Shown here one piece after another: positions 51,664 to 64,000 of a DNA stretch of 64,000 nucleotides (its first letter is position 1; every line of letters begins with the position of its first letter). Source of the DNA: Didymodactylos carnosus (taxonomy: Eukaryota > Rotifera > Eurotatoria > Philodinida > Philodinidae); the NCBI GenBank assembly GCA_905250885.1, contig CAJNOQ010000035.1, forward strand, positions 30,091 to 94,090, read 5' to 3'. The translations under genes and the position numbers were made by a program. The notes beneath the pieces are model-generated. The model did no database searches. It saw nothing but the letters and a program-made list of their open reading frames with translations, and was not told the DNA's origin.

Positions 51664-52173
51664 ATGCCCTATTCACTTTTATTTCGTTCATTTCAAAGAA
51701 TTTATTCATCTCTTCCAAGAACAATTATCAAACGTACTATTTCCTATGATAACTGTCGACTATTTCAACAGAACAAATTAATTTTATCAACATTAAGTAA
51801 AAAATATTTGTCCACGAGTAATGACGATAAATTTGTTAAACTTTTTGTTACCGATCGTCATGGTGAAACACATGAAGCTAAAGCAAAAATTGGTACCAAT
51901 ATGTTAGATGTTATTATTGATAATAAAATTGATATTGATGGTTTTGGTGCTTGTGAAGCAACTCTTTCGTGTAGTACATGTCACGTAATTTTATCAAAAG
52001 AAAGTTATGAATCTTTACCAGAACCAGTGGATGAAGAAAATGATATGTTAGATTTGGCATTCGGTTTAACACCAACATCTAGACTGGCATGTCAAATTAT
52101 TGTCGGAAATCAAATGGAAAATTGGACATTTGTTGTTCCAAAAGATGTTCATGATGCACGTCAAGATATTTAA
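51664..52173 (+). CDS. FDX1: Mitochondrial [2Fe-2S] ferredoxin (adrenodoxin type)
   Basis: A single uninterrupted exon of 169 residues. Residues 1 to about 50 are rich in R, S, K and leucine and lack acids, as in a mitochondrial presequence. From about residue 56 the ferredoxin domain starts (DKFVKLFVTDRHGETHEAKA). The cluster ligands are C-x5-C-x2-C in GACEATLSCSTCHVIL, with the fourth cysteine in SRLACQI. EEENDMLDLAF-type acidic residues form the partner-binding helix. The ending NWTFVVPKDVHDARQDI follows adrenodoxin (FDX1) rather than FDX2. It would carry electrons from ferredoxin reductase to P450s or Fe-S/heme/lipoylation enzymes in the matrix. Lack of introns is notable because most neighbours are split every 100-400 bases. 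Confidence 0.95.
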   Translation: MPYSLLFRSFQRIYSSLPRTIIKRTISYDNCRLFQQNKLILSTLSKKYLSTSNDDKFVKLFVTDRHGETHEAKAKIGTNMLDVIIDNKIDIDGFGACEATLSCSTCHVILSKESYESLPEPVDEENDMLDLAFGLTPTSRLACQIIVGNQMENWTFVVPKDVHDARQDI

Positions 52174-52782
52174 TACTCTAGTTGTACTAGTCGTCTAGAT
52201 ACAATACGTGGCAAATGATTGAGTGCATCTTTTTTTTAGTGTGGTTAATAATACTGTGTGAAAAATGTATCTAGGAAATTTTTATCTTATTTGATTCAAC
52301 TGAGCTTTGAAGTAATCATATACATTATCATAGATAACTTTCTTATTTTACCAACTATTCATTGTCACATTACTTGGTAGTATTTAAAACAAGAATGAAG
52401 TAGGATAAACAATGAACTGATAGAGATTAAGCTAAATTAACGATGACTTTCGTTTCCTTGTTTTTGTTTTTTTGTCTTTTTTTTTTTTGTTAAACTTTGA
52501 GATATATTTTTCGTTTGCTTATTGTTCATATCTCATGGATAACTGTCTTTCACAGAAAATTAGTTTTTTAATATCTTTACTAGATAAATTATTCTTTTTT
52601 CCCGTACGTGTGTATCTCGTGGTTATTTGATTTTTCTCTCTCTTGTTGTGATAAGTTTCTTTTTAACAATTTTTTTTAAAATAAATTATTTAAAAGATAT
52701 TTTACTGATATTAAAGAAGTGAAATTATGTTTGAGAACGATTGTTTTCTGTAACAGACTGGCTTTTTATTTTAGATGAACAT
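52174..52782. other. Spacer and probable VPS15 5' leader
   Basis: AT- and T-rich. A strong acceptor-like T tract ending in ttttag at 52771-52774 lies eight bases before the VPS15 start, consistent with a 5'-UTR intron or a spliced-leader acceptor. Confidence 0.5.
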
Positions 52783-55700
52783 ATGGGTAATCAGTTAGTT
52801 GCAGATGCCCCAAATCAAATATTAAGTGTTGAAACATATTTTAATGAATTAAGTGGATATGATTTTGTAAAAAGGTTTGTATTTAAATAGTATGGTATAT
52901 GTAATTAAAAGTTATTTCTATCATTTTAGTTTGGGTGTAACAAGATTTTTAAAAGTTGCCAAAGCTAAAACAAGGTATCATTATTGAAAATGATAGAAAA
53001 CATAAAAATATAGTGTATATTTCATTTTAGAAATGGTTATTCGGTTCTGAAAATATTTCAAGTATTTGATCAATCTTTACCTTATGATCAATACAAAGGA
53101 CAAATACAATGTAAAAATGAAAATTTTGTATTTTATAATCTATTTATTTATTCAATATTCTTCATTTTAATTTAGCTATACATTCAGCATTACATCAAAA
53201 AGAAACTCCATCTGCTTTAAAAAATGCGTTACCATTTCAAGTTGTGACGGTATATAATAAATGTCAAATTTTTATATTATTCTATTTATTCATTGTTTTT
53301 CTCTTGTTAATAGAAGAATGAACGTTCAATTATTCTCACACGACCGTATATCAAAGATAATTTATATGATCGTTTACAAAATCGTCCATATTTGACTCGT
53401 ATAGAAAAAAAATGGATTGCATTTCAATTATTACAAGCATTAAAACAAATTCATTTATTAAATATTCGTCATGGCGATATTAAATATGAAAATATTTTAT
53501 TAACAAGTTATAATTGGGTATTATTGAGTGATTTTGCCAATTTTAAACCAACATTTTTTGCTTATGTACGTAATATTAAATCTATTGAGAAAATATTTTG
53601 TTAATCGTTGTTTCTCTCATTATAGGAGGATCCAGCTGAATATTATTATTATTTTAATGCATCACAACGAAATGTTTGTTATCTTGCACCAGAAAGATTC
53701 TATGATCAAACAAGAATTAAAAGCGATATTAATAATGATACATTATCAACAAGTTTTGGAAAATTGGGTACAGCGGCCATGGATATTTTCTCGCTCGGGT
53801 GATTATAAACATATTTATGATATATATTGTGATAGAAATATAGTCATTAGTAGAAGAAATCTGATTTTACAAAAATTTACTGTCTACTTTGGATCTATCA
53901 AATGATTTTCTCATCAACAACTTTTAAGAATTGTATGATTTTCATTTAGTTGTGTATTTGCTGAATTATTTACTGAACAACCATTATTTACATTATCTCA
54001 AATGATGGATTATCGAACAAAATCTTATAATCCATATGAGATCATACATAAGATAAATGATGAAAATCTTTGTGTATGTTTTTAACAATAGATTATTTGT
54101 CTATTTTCCTTTTTGTTTCCCGAAGTGTTAGTAACAATGATTGTTTACTTTTCTTTATAGGATATGATTTCAAGTATGATTGATTTTGAACCATCGAAAC
54201 GAAAAACAGCCGAACAATATCTTGAAGAACAATGTGGCAAAGCATTTCCAAAATGTTTTTATACATTTTTGTATCCCTATGTACACAATATGTTACATCA
54301 TTTTTCACCAGATTTTGTTATATACAAGTAAGAAAATATTATTTTTATATAATATATCATTGATTAGATTCAGAGAATGATGTAATATTGTTTTACTTTA
54401 GATTGCATAAAGATTTTTCAATTGTCATGAGTAGTTTACTTGTTGATAATGATGAAACAGATGCATCAGAATTAGCACAACAAAATGAATCATCACAAGC
54501 ATTAATTATTTTATTATCATTTGCATTAGCTTGTATGAGAAAATTAATGGTATGCCAACACTTTAAGTTCCTAAGATTTTAATGCTTGGTTTTGCGTCAA
54601 CCTTATGAAAATAGAACATATGAGATCTCAATATGATTTTCTCACGCTCGAAAAAAATTATCTTTCGTTTTTAAAGTTTTTATAACTTAAATTTAAAATC
54701 AAAATTTGAAAAAAATTAATTTTACCAAAATTCCAGTTAGAAACCAAGGACCAAACATATTTAAGTTAGTCCATTAAGTTTGAGGAAGTTGAGACAGAAC
54801 ATGAGCTTAGATGGTGAAGAAAATCAGGAATGATTACGAAAATGAACCCGAAATTCCAGCAAAATATGACCTTTTGTTTTGTATCATCAGCAGCCTACAG
54901 TTAAAGCAATAATTTCTTCAATTGGCAATACTGCCAATGTCCATTTGAACGGACATTGGACTTTGAAGGGTTAATAAAATGATCTGTTTGACTACAAAAA
55001 ATGGAAAGTGAACAGAAGAACTATATTAAAGATAAACTCAGAAAAGTCTAACTCTCTAAAAAAGAGTCTTACTCTCTACATTTACAGCGATGATATGATA
55101 TTTTTCTCTTTTTTTCAGCATTTACACTCTCGTTTATCAGCGCTTGAACTTATTCGTCTGATAACACCATTAGTTGATGATCAAATTACGTTAGATCGTA
55201 TATTACCCTACGTAGTATGTCTTACATTTAATTTTTAATAATTAGAATTTATTTCAATTATTGCTTTAGAATGCAATGTTACAAGATTCATATCATCGTG
55301 TACGAGCAGACGCTATTCGAACATTATTATTTTGTGTGAATTCTGTTACGTCTATTAATCAAGAGAACGCTGATTTGTTTAGTGAATATCTTTTTCCAAC
55401 CTTAGTAAGAATCTATAGTTTACATAGATAATACGAATAATTTATCTTTGTATAAACTATGTTTAAGTCGTCATTAACTCTACCGAATGCTGATTGTTAT
55501 GTTCGTTCAAGTTTGGCAAAAAATTTATCATCACTCGCTGAACATTCACTAAGGTAAGTTGATCAATATGATATTTCAAAAAAATAAAATTGTACATTTT
55601 TTCGATTAGATTTTTGGAAAAAACTTATCTACTCGAAGAACGAAACTATACAATGAATAATGACTATTTCGTAAGTAAAAGTAGTGTAAAAGTGTTGCAT

Positions 55701-58700
55701 TGTTTCTTCCAATGTTGTATTTAATACATTTAGAAACTCTATGAAGAAGAACTCAAAAGTGTTCAAACATGGATGCAAGGTAAATTTGGCGATTTAATCC
55801 ACGGTGATAACGAAGATCAATTGGCAGAAGTGGTCTGTCGCACAGATTTAATACGTTTATGCGCTTTTTTTGGAAAAAGAAAAAGTATTTCGAATACTAT
55901 TTTCTTCTAATTATTTATTAATGTCTGGTTTTTTACTTTTTAGCTATTGAAGTTATTTGTGGACATTTAACAACATTATTAAGTCGACCAAATTGGCGTT
56001 TACGTGCCACATTATTCGATAGTCTTGTAACAGTTGCCGCTTATATTGGTCTCGAAAGTGAATTGTTTATTCGTCCGTTATTTGAACAAGTATTTTATTT
56101 GACACCATTCATTTGTTGACACAATAGAGTTTAATCGTTTTCATTTTGTAGGGATTAGTAGACGAAGAAGAATTTGTTGTTTATCGTGTGCTGAAAGCTC
56201 TCGCTTGTTTTGTTCGTTTATCATTGTTAAAACGTAAAACAATGTATGATTTTCTGGCTAATGTTTCCCCCATTGCTTGTCATCCGGTAGGTAGCAGCCT
56301 TATCAAACGTATAAGTGTAGTGAAACATTTAATTATTTTTCTTTAGAATTTGTGGTTAAGATTAGGAGTTATTGAGTTTATTAATAGTGTTTGTGAAAAA
56401 TCTCATTTGGCTGATATTCATGGATTTGTAATACCTGTAATCGAACGATTTTTTAAATTTCCAATTATTCAAGTTGAAAATCCGGTAAATAATCTCATAT
56501 CTCTCACATTATTGTAACTTATAATCGTTTTTTTGTTTAGGATATTCTGTATAATTCGCTTATTGAACCATTAGCACGTGATTTATTTGAATATGTTCAA
56601 CAAATACAACCAAATGAAGGTTTATTCAAATATTTAACAGAACGTCAACATGTACGAAAAATGACAGGATCAGGAGCGAAACCGGCGTATACAGAATTGA
56701 ATGATGGTCTTGTTAAAGATGTATGACAGATTATTTCTCAATTAGACAAAATAAAACTAAACTTTTTTGTATATTTTTAGGAATTTGAAAAATTATTAGA
56801 TATGAAAATGAAAGAGGAAGACGAAGATAAAATTTTAGCATTGAAATTTTTTCTTAAACAAGCACCACAGAATAAACTAAGGTTTGTATGGACAAAAAAA
56901 TATGCTATTCCAGTTGCCAGATACTCCAGACTCTTTCTTTCGTCAGAATAGTTGAATGGTTTACGTTATTAGTGTTTGTTTTCGTAAGCTATACTAAACT
57001 GTTTACCACTTTTGTCAAGCTTAGCGTGATAATATGTGAGTAACTATTTTTTGTAGTGATTATTTCTTCACTGAGGCGGACAAATCAGAATTCATTTGTA
57101 TAACGATAAACATTATTTATTTTTGTTTGCTTAGTGTTAGTGTGTCGACTGAAGAAACTAAACGACCTGGTACAATTTTAATCAAACTTCCTCCAGCAAA
57201 ACGTCATGAACTTGGTCTTGGAAGCAATCGTACAAATTTTAATAATAATTTAAACGCGTACGTTCGTTGTTCAATATTTTTATTTTTCTGTTGAAATAGA
57301 AAAATATTTTTATTCTTTCAGTTATTCAATGAGAAATAACAATGATGATAGTGTAAGTACGCTCTAATGATAAATATCTATGTGTTAGATAATAATAAAT
57401 AATTTTAGTCTGATTGGTGTGAGATGTTTGGAGCACAAAGTCAACAATCTGAGAATGCATTAGTAAATAGTACAACAACCACAGATGCTAAACAATCACC
57501 ACCTAAACAAGATCTTAGTCAAATTAATGAGACACAACAAGAATTGAATGAACAAGTTGTAGATCAAAATATATTAAGAACAATTCCAGCAGTACAACAA
57601 CAGCAACAAATTTATCGGGCACGTTCATTCAATGAATCAAAAGTAAAACTTCGTCTTCATTGTATAACAGAAAAAAATAATTTATTATTGAGACAAGAAG
57701 CATTATATCGAGATGATTGTCAACGACAAAAATTGTTAAATAAAAGTGTTCCAACAAAATTATTTGAAATAACTGATAATGCACATTGGACTCCACAAGG
57801 CATTTTACTTGGACACGTTCATTTACACAATGGAAAAATAACAAGGTAAAGCACAATTTATGCTATTTATACTACTAAAGTGAATCATGACTTGACCATG
57901 TTACAATCTTTATTTTAAAAAAATCATCGTTTAGCTAATTTTACGTATCTGTTTTATTGTTTAAGATTAGCTTCCAGTCTTGTGTCGCCACCATCAACAC
58001 AATATTATTATACACAATATTTTGCTACTGGTGATATTCAAGGTTCTATACGTCTATGGGATATAAATCAATTCCAAAAATGTCTTATATTTCGACCAAC
58101 GAGAGCAATAAGAGGATCAAGTAAGATAACAACACTTTGTTTAACAACTGATCTGTTTATAGTAAAAAGTGTTGTTTTAGGCTCACCGATACGAGGTTTA
58201 GTATTTAGTTCTGATAGTAGTGCATTAAATTTAGCGTCTCTTAGTGAAAATGGCTATTTGAATATTTATGAGTATGTTTTTTTTAGTGAGAAAAAAACTC
58301 ACTAATTCTTAATTTATATTTCTTTGAAACTTAGTTTAAATTCGTCAGCTGGTGATATTAAAGAACCATTTTATACAATGAAACTCGATGTACGTGATAT
58401 TGGTGTACCAATTGATTTAAAATACTTTAACACCGGTTCTCAGGAAATATTAGCATTTGCAACATCTCAAGGACTCATTGTTGGTATAGATAATCGTTGT
58501 ACAGTGCCAATATTTAAATTTAAAAATGATCTTAATCATCGTATGTTATTCCAGTATAAAACAACAATCGGATTTATAAAATTCTGTCTAAGATTTTAGG
58601 ACTTATTACAGCATTAGAAGTAGATGAATTACAATCTTGGCTAGCTGTTGGTACTGGTAGTGGATTTATTGATTGTTGGGATTTAAGATTTCAATTGTGT

Positions 58701-59532
58701 ATTCAGGGCATGCAACATCCAACTGGTACGTAGGAAAAAAATTCAGCAATATACAATAATTTTAACAAATAATTGTGTTCTAGGAGCTCGTGTTATTAGT
58801 TTATTACGACACCAAGATCAACGAAGTTCATTAATTAGTTCATTTCAAGGGAATAATGAAATATCAATATGGAATATTGAACATCCAAAATCAAGACAAA
58901 AAGTTTTTTGGCCTTGTGTGGCAACCCCACTATCATTATCTCAAGTAATTGATATTGTAATAATTTTTCTCTTTTTCACTTATATTTTCGTTTTGAACAG
59001 TCGATCAATCATTACATTCAAGCAATGTATTTATACAAAAATGATCGTACGACATCATTATTATGCGCCGGCACTGATATGCGAATAAGAAATTGGAATT
59101 TAACTGATCCAAGTCAATCGTTTATTGTTACTCGTGGACCAGATGATAATGAAGCAATGATAGCAAACTATCGGTAAGACTGCTTCAATGTTCATTTTCT
59201 TCTCGATATTATCTGAATTCTAACATATATTTAATAAGATCAATTTTAAATCGAATAAATATTAACCTCTTGCCATATTTAGACAGAGACCAATTGATGG
59301 TGTTGAAGTAACAATTGAAGAATATCATCACCGAAAACCAGGAGCAACAGCCTCGTCGTCTTCTTCCTCATCACCTACGGATAATCAAATGAAATCAACA
59401 AAATCAAATTTATTTAATGTATCCGTTGCTCACACAGACAGCATCACAGATATGTCTATCTGTTTGACAAAAGAACGAGTACCACATCTCGTAACTGTTT
59501 CAGCTGATGCTGTTGTTAAATTATGGAAATAG
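52783..59532 (+). CDS. PIK3R4: VPS15 / PIK3R4, regulatory subunit of class III PI3-kinase
   Basis: About twenty exons from MGNQLVADAPNQILS to the terminal VVKLWK, stop TAG at 59530. VPS15 scaffolds VPS34 and Beclin on endosomal and autophagic membranes. MGNQ permits N-myristoylation. The kinase-like domain (about 25-320) has K53, HGDIK at 150-154 and DFA at 170-172, where active kinases have DFG. The glycine loop is reduced to SLGVTRF, as in known VPS15. HEAT repeats follow (ELIRLITPLVDDQITLDRILPYV, AYIGLESELFIRPLFEQGL, HPNLWLRLGVIEFIN). A charged linker leads to a C-terminal WD40 propeller (QGSIRLWD, GFIDCWDLRFQ, GNNEVSIWNI, AGTDMRIRNWNL, HTDSITDMSI). The order and sequence match animal PIK3R4 throughout. 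Internal introns are short except about 54555-55117 and 56883-57134. Confidence 0.95.
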
Positions 59533-61650
59533 AATGAAAAAAATCCACCGCGAATGATTCATTCCGTGTATTTTTTATACTAACCCATTTTTCTTTTTGC
59601 TGCTATTTATTTATTTATTTTTCATCCTTCCAAAAGTTTTCGTGTACATCTTTTGTTTTCTATAAACTTACGCATTCCATGTTTGTAATTTATCACACTT
59701 CTTTTATATATTATTATTTTTTGAATCAATCAGTTTAAGTTTAAAAGAAAGTGATCATTACTAAAGAACGTCTAATAATCACACAATATATTTTGAAATC
59801 TCGTGTTAGTAGATTGAACTGCTTGTGCTTAATATTCACCACATTCATTTTGCTAAGTTATGAGATGTTGAATTGTTCAAAATTAAACTGAATGAAATAT
59901 TATTTGCCACAAGTCTTTCTTTCAAACTAGTCTTTTGTTTATAAAATAAACTGTCATTTTTTTTTCTCTATCCTGCTCTATTCTGTCACGAAATAGTCAG
60001 ATGAATTATGTATTCACTTTCTCTCTCGTTCTAAATAACACAAGTGACAACAAGAAAAGAACTGTTTCTTTTCCCGTGTAAATCTTTTTTCTTGCGGACT
60101 TATTATGTCTTTTATTTGTGTGGCTGTGTGTTTTTATTACATTTTTTAAAATAAATCAAGAAAACAAATGGAATTGATGGTAGTTTTGATAAGACCATGA
60201 TTCTACGTGTTGTAATATTGTGCACGTCGGTAGACTCTTATTATTTACAGTAAAAGTCTTTCTTGAAGTAATAGTTAATTTTTTAAATCAATTAATGAAA
60301 ATAGCAACAGAATGCAAAAATTAAATTAAGTGTTTACGCTTGGTAACATATGAATTTATGAACTGTGTTGTTGTTTGTCGTTGTCATTTTGAGTAAGATT
60401 GTCAACATATGTCATACTATTTACCGTACCTTCATGAGGAGGGTAAATATCTGTATTACTGATGAACAGTATGATCAAGTGCTGGTGAGCAAATTCATAA
60501 CAGACATATTTCATCTGATTCTGTTGAAGATGGTCGTAGATTATATCTCGCATAAAAATTGCATGCGTTAGATAAACTAGTTAACAACAGCAAATTAATG
60601 ATGAGTCGTTGATATAATAGTTCAACGCTTAGATTCTTTTCATTTATAGTACTAATCCACTTTCTGGAAAGACCATAAAAAACTGCAAGGACCTATATGT
60701 CTAAGTGTCAACTCACATTTGAACAGAACCGCAGTAGGCAAACGATTAGATTCATTTTGTGTGAAATGTAGCCTTTTTTGCCATATGAACATTTTTCAGA
60801 CACAGTGATGTGTCTTTCAATGTAATTGAAGAAAAGAAATTCTTCGATGTCCCAAGAAAGGAAACGATTTTGATAAAATGAGAGTTGATCTTTTAAAAAA
60901 CTAAATATGTTACTTGTTTAAATCCTATATTTTTTGTCGAAAATTTTCGGAGCCAAAAAACTCGCCTTGTTCTTTTTGAAAATCGATCAAAAAAGCCCGA
61001 AAACGTTTAATAACTCGGTCGGATAATATCCATAGGGCTTAAAAATTTCAGGATATATATTTTAATGTCTTCTACAAACGGAAAAAGTTTGAGTGAAATC
61101 TAGATGGGGGGATCTCTCATAATAAGTTTTAAACCTTTATTCGCCAGAACTAAAGCTTTTTTCGTTGAGTTGAACACCGTAAAAAAATCCTCTTTTGTGT
61201 TTCAAAATGACGTTAAAGAGGGATCCACCCTCCTCCTGGTATTTGGATATGTTGTACAGTTCGATGGGTCACGCCGCAATAACCCCCTTTATGGGGTCAC
61301 AAACGTAAAAAAAGTGATCAAAATTGAGTTACAACATTTTTGTCTCATTTTCAAAATTTTCTTTTATATATTTTAAATTTAAACCCTTTTAAAATTTAAC
61401 CCCTCCCCCACACACAGTCAGGCATTGCGCACATTTTCTGTAGCAAGACTTGTCTTTTTTTAAACAGTTGAATTTTTATTAAAAAAATAGAGCAAATCAC
61501 AAGGCTTTTACTCCATAATGCTTCGTTATTGCAAGATCTTTGACAAGAGTTCCACACTGCAGTTAAGGAGTGGCTCCGTACACCTTATATGTGCCCTCAA
61601 ACTATGTCAGTTTGAAGAGGACGATTGAATTTAAATTTGAAGGATTGTCG

Positions 61651-61865
61651 CATGGTGGCTAGATAGCCCAATGTGTTCTCTGCAATTCTGTGCAAGGCCG
61701 ACCTGTCTACTGTTTTGGTTCGCAAATGACATGCATTTACCCGACGAAACAGTAACGAATTTTGGGTGGCTCAGGAAAATCCCTGCCATTCGAGAACCGC
61801 AACAATTAGAAAGGTCGACCTTGCGCAGAATTGTAGAAAACACTTTGGGCTATCTAGTCACCATA
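61651..61865. mobile_element. ~215-bp palindromic repeat, related to the element at 44.3 kb
   Basis: The left arm (about 61651-61709) carries atggtggctagatagcccaa and the right arm (about 61807-61865) is its diverged complement. Both arms share cacttTgggc-type and gcgcag-aa-ttgtag blocks with the fold-back element at 44311-44795, suggesting one family. No coding capacity. Confidence 0.6.
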
Positions 61866-62790
61866 TTGAAATTAAAAATCCACCGTAAGTTCAGAATCTG
61901 GCAACCTCATCGCTTTTCATCCGTCAGGTACACCACCTGAAAAACCGAGACTTTTAGCACAAAATCTATGTAAGATAGAGTAAAGCCTTCTCTAAAAAAT
62001 GCTGAAAACTCGAACTCTCTATCTCTTTTCATTCTCGAGTTATTCTAGAAAAATTCACGGCCGTTTAGAAATCCATAGTAGAAACCCCGTTTACCTAAAA
62101 CCGAGTACAAATAACTGCTTATCGGTAACATTTTGAAAAGGCAAATACAGGAATTTGTAATGTTTGGAAATCTCTGTCGAATGACGTATTGCTTTACCGT
62201 TTCTAATAAACCGTTAATTTGCAAATAAAAGGGTAAAGCACCAATATTAAGTGATATTAATTAGTATTCATTAGCATTGATTAGTGATAAATTATCGTCT
62301 AAAAAAAAAGTTTTTTCATCAGACCATAATAACAGACCATTGGCTATCAAGCAATGCATGAATGACTCTTTTCTACGATTATTTCTGAGTAAACTACAAG
62401 TTTTTTAAAATGAGATGTAGAACTTTAAATTTTAATTAAAATTTAAAATTAATTAATTAGTAACTCTGTCAATAGTTATCAGTTCATCGGACGAACTTAA
62501 GGATATATGTAATCAGGAGTCCTTTTTAAACTAACATAGTTTGATGGCACATATTTGGGGGGAAGGATCCCCTCCTTAAATGAATTTAATAAGAGAAAAA
62601 ACATGGAAAAAAAGGTAGTGAAACCTATCAGAGGCGAAATCTAATTTTACGTAACAGAAAATTAAAAAGCTTTTTTAGCAATTTGAACCACGTTTAGATA
62701 CTTTTCTTTTTAAAACTCTCTCACAACAATAAGAAAAGAATCTGATTATAATATAAACAAAAAACAACCATAGAAGATTGTGTCTTTTAC

Positions 62791-62834
62791 AATAGAAAGT
62801 GGTTTATTTTTCCAAGTATAAACCGCTTTCTATT
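62791..62834. repeat. 16-bp hairpin
   Basis: aatagaaagtggttta at 62791-62806 pairs with taaaccgctttctatt at 62819-62834, with one mismatch and a 12-base loop. Function unknown. Confidence 0.6.
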
Positions 62835-64000
62835 AAAATAAAAACTGGATAAATTTGAACCAACCAGAGAAATGTATGAATTCACTAATATTCCTAGAAA
62901 AAACAAAGAAAACTATGAGAGAAATCCTGAATCGACCATTTTGTGGCTCATATACTCTTCTAGATTAACGCTATTCCATTAGGCTGTACTACCGAGTTAT
63001 AAAGACCAACAGTTCACATATGGTCGATATATATCTCTCATTTCTGAAAGTCGCGTGCCTCCAGGATACGGTCGCTCGAGCTCGATCGCATAGTTTTAGG
63101 TAGAAGAGATAATGCTCTCTGAGCTTTCAAAAATATATACCGAATTTGGATTTTGAATTAATTCTGATAGAAAACGATTCAACGTTTGCGGCTTTTCTAA
63201 AGAAAATGGAATATTTTGGCTCGAATCGACCACCGCTGGAGAAAAACCCTTTCTTTCCGTCTAGCATTACATATCCCGGCCTACTGAGCACTAATCTGTG
63301 AGCAAAAACTTTTTTGATGATTAATAAACTACTGAGATCAGCATACTACAAAAAGCACAAGTATTTAAACCTCTGACTTCCAGTTAACAGGCAAATTTTG
63401 AGAAAAATCAAGTTTTATTTAAGAATTTAAAAGTATTAAAAAACTTCAAACTCAATTTTCCTCAAAACGGTTACAGTAAAAGATTATTACACTCAGTATC
63501 CATTTGATATCCAAAGAGATTTATCAGCAAAACTTTGTTTTTCCACAATTTTTTTCCATCAAGCTTAATTGAATCACAATCTGTGGCAAGATTTTTAAAA
63601 AATACTAGTTTTCTCAAAAAACGACATTTGAAGAAAAGCAAAACTTTTGTTAATTAAATTCATTCAAAACTCGCTAAAACTTTTAGAGACTGGGATTTTA
63701 ACAATCCAAAAGTATTGCCTAACAAGTTCAAATTTTCAGAATTTGTAGAAGTCTCTTACGAAGACGTTTTTCAGAATTTCTTTTCTTGATCTTTCAATTA
63801 AATTTAACGGTTTAAAGTTTTAAAACTTCGTATTTCTGAACTTTAAAAGCAAAGAAAGAAAAAGCCTCAAGCGAGAACTCCTGAGTTCGATTCTGAACAA
63901 CTTTTACGCCCACATAGTTGCTCTGAAATACTTCCTTCAAGCGAAAAGATACACTTTTAGCCGCAAAATCCCATTAGAAAGGTAAAAGTTAATTTTTTGC

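Larger units (their letters stand above)
59533..64000. other. Repeat-rich intergenic region, no gene seen
   Basis: AT-rich 3' flank, then from about 60900 onward blocks of higher G+C that read like decayed repeats. Frames at 61104-61376 and 61671-61940 overlap such repeats and are not called. The last 1.5 kb holds nothing recognisable. Confidence 0.5.

Noticed and set aside
63850-63910. tRNA-like T-loop (gagttcgattctgaac)
   Set aside because: No acceptor stem, D arm or anticodon arm could be placed around it.
1-64000. CRISPR arrays, telomeric repeats, rRNA, LTR elements
   Set aside because: No regular spaced direct repeats, telomere-like tandem arrays, rRNA-like blocks or paired long terminal repeats were seen.

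Overview
This is AT-rich nuclear DNA from an animal. The genes are split into many exons by mostly 50-70 base GT-AG introns, lie on both strands, and encode metazoan proteins: ASF1, MDC1, spermine oxidase, RUNDC3, PHF20, RBM7, adrenodoxin and VPS15. There is no operon structure, CRISPR or prokaryotic signal. Compact genes, tiny introns, very AT-rich spacers and many small decayed DNA transposons fit a rotifer, perhaps a bdelloid. That assignment is an inference; no species marker was found.

Layout: 1-657 is the 3' end of a coiled-coil protein gene (+). 658-12602 is mostly non-coding and holds inverted duplications, an assembly gap inside a duplicated block, and three small transposon-like elements. 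12603-13516 is the histone chaperone ASF1 (-). 16627-24801 is a 17-exon MDC1 gene (-), whose introns host an exact hAT insertion and a second inverted-repeat element. 28795-31278 is a spermine/polyamine oxidase (+). 32268-32633 is a small NTF2/SnoaL-like protein (-). 35083-37720 is RUNDC3 (-). 38563-45838 is a PHF20-like Tudor/PHD chromatin reader (-) that contains a fold-back element which may act as an intron. 46803-47595 is RBM7 (-). 51664-52173 is an intronless mitochondrial ferredoxin (+). 52783-59532 is VPS15/PIK3R4 (+). 59533-64000 is repeat-rich spacer.

The genes do not form one pathway. Several act in chromatin and genome maintenance (ASF1, MDC1, PHF20), nuclear RNA surveillance (RBM7) or membrane traffic (VPS15, RUNDC3), which looks like ordinary housekeeping content. 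Exon junctions were placed by hand from reading frame and GT/AG sites. For MDC1, ASF1, the oxidase and RBM7 the summed exons give an exact multiple of three, which supports those models. I found no convincing new multi-gene system. The most unusual material is transposon-related: an intact hAT insertion inside the intron that splits the MDC1 FHA domain, a fold-back element that seems to supply splice sites to the PHF20-like gene, and two close inverted duplications of coding-like sequence near 3.5-4.9 kb.
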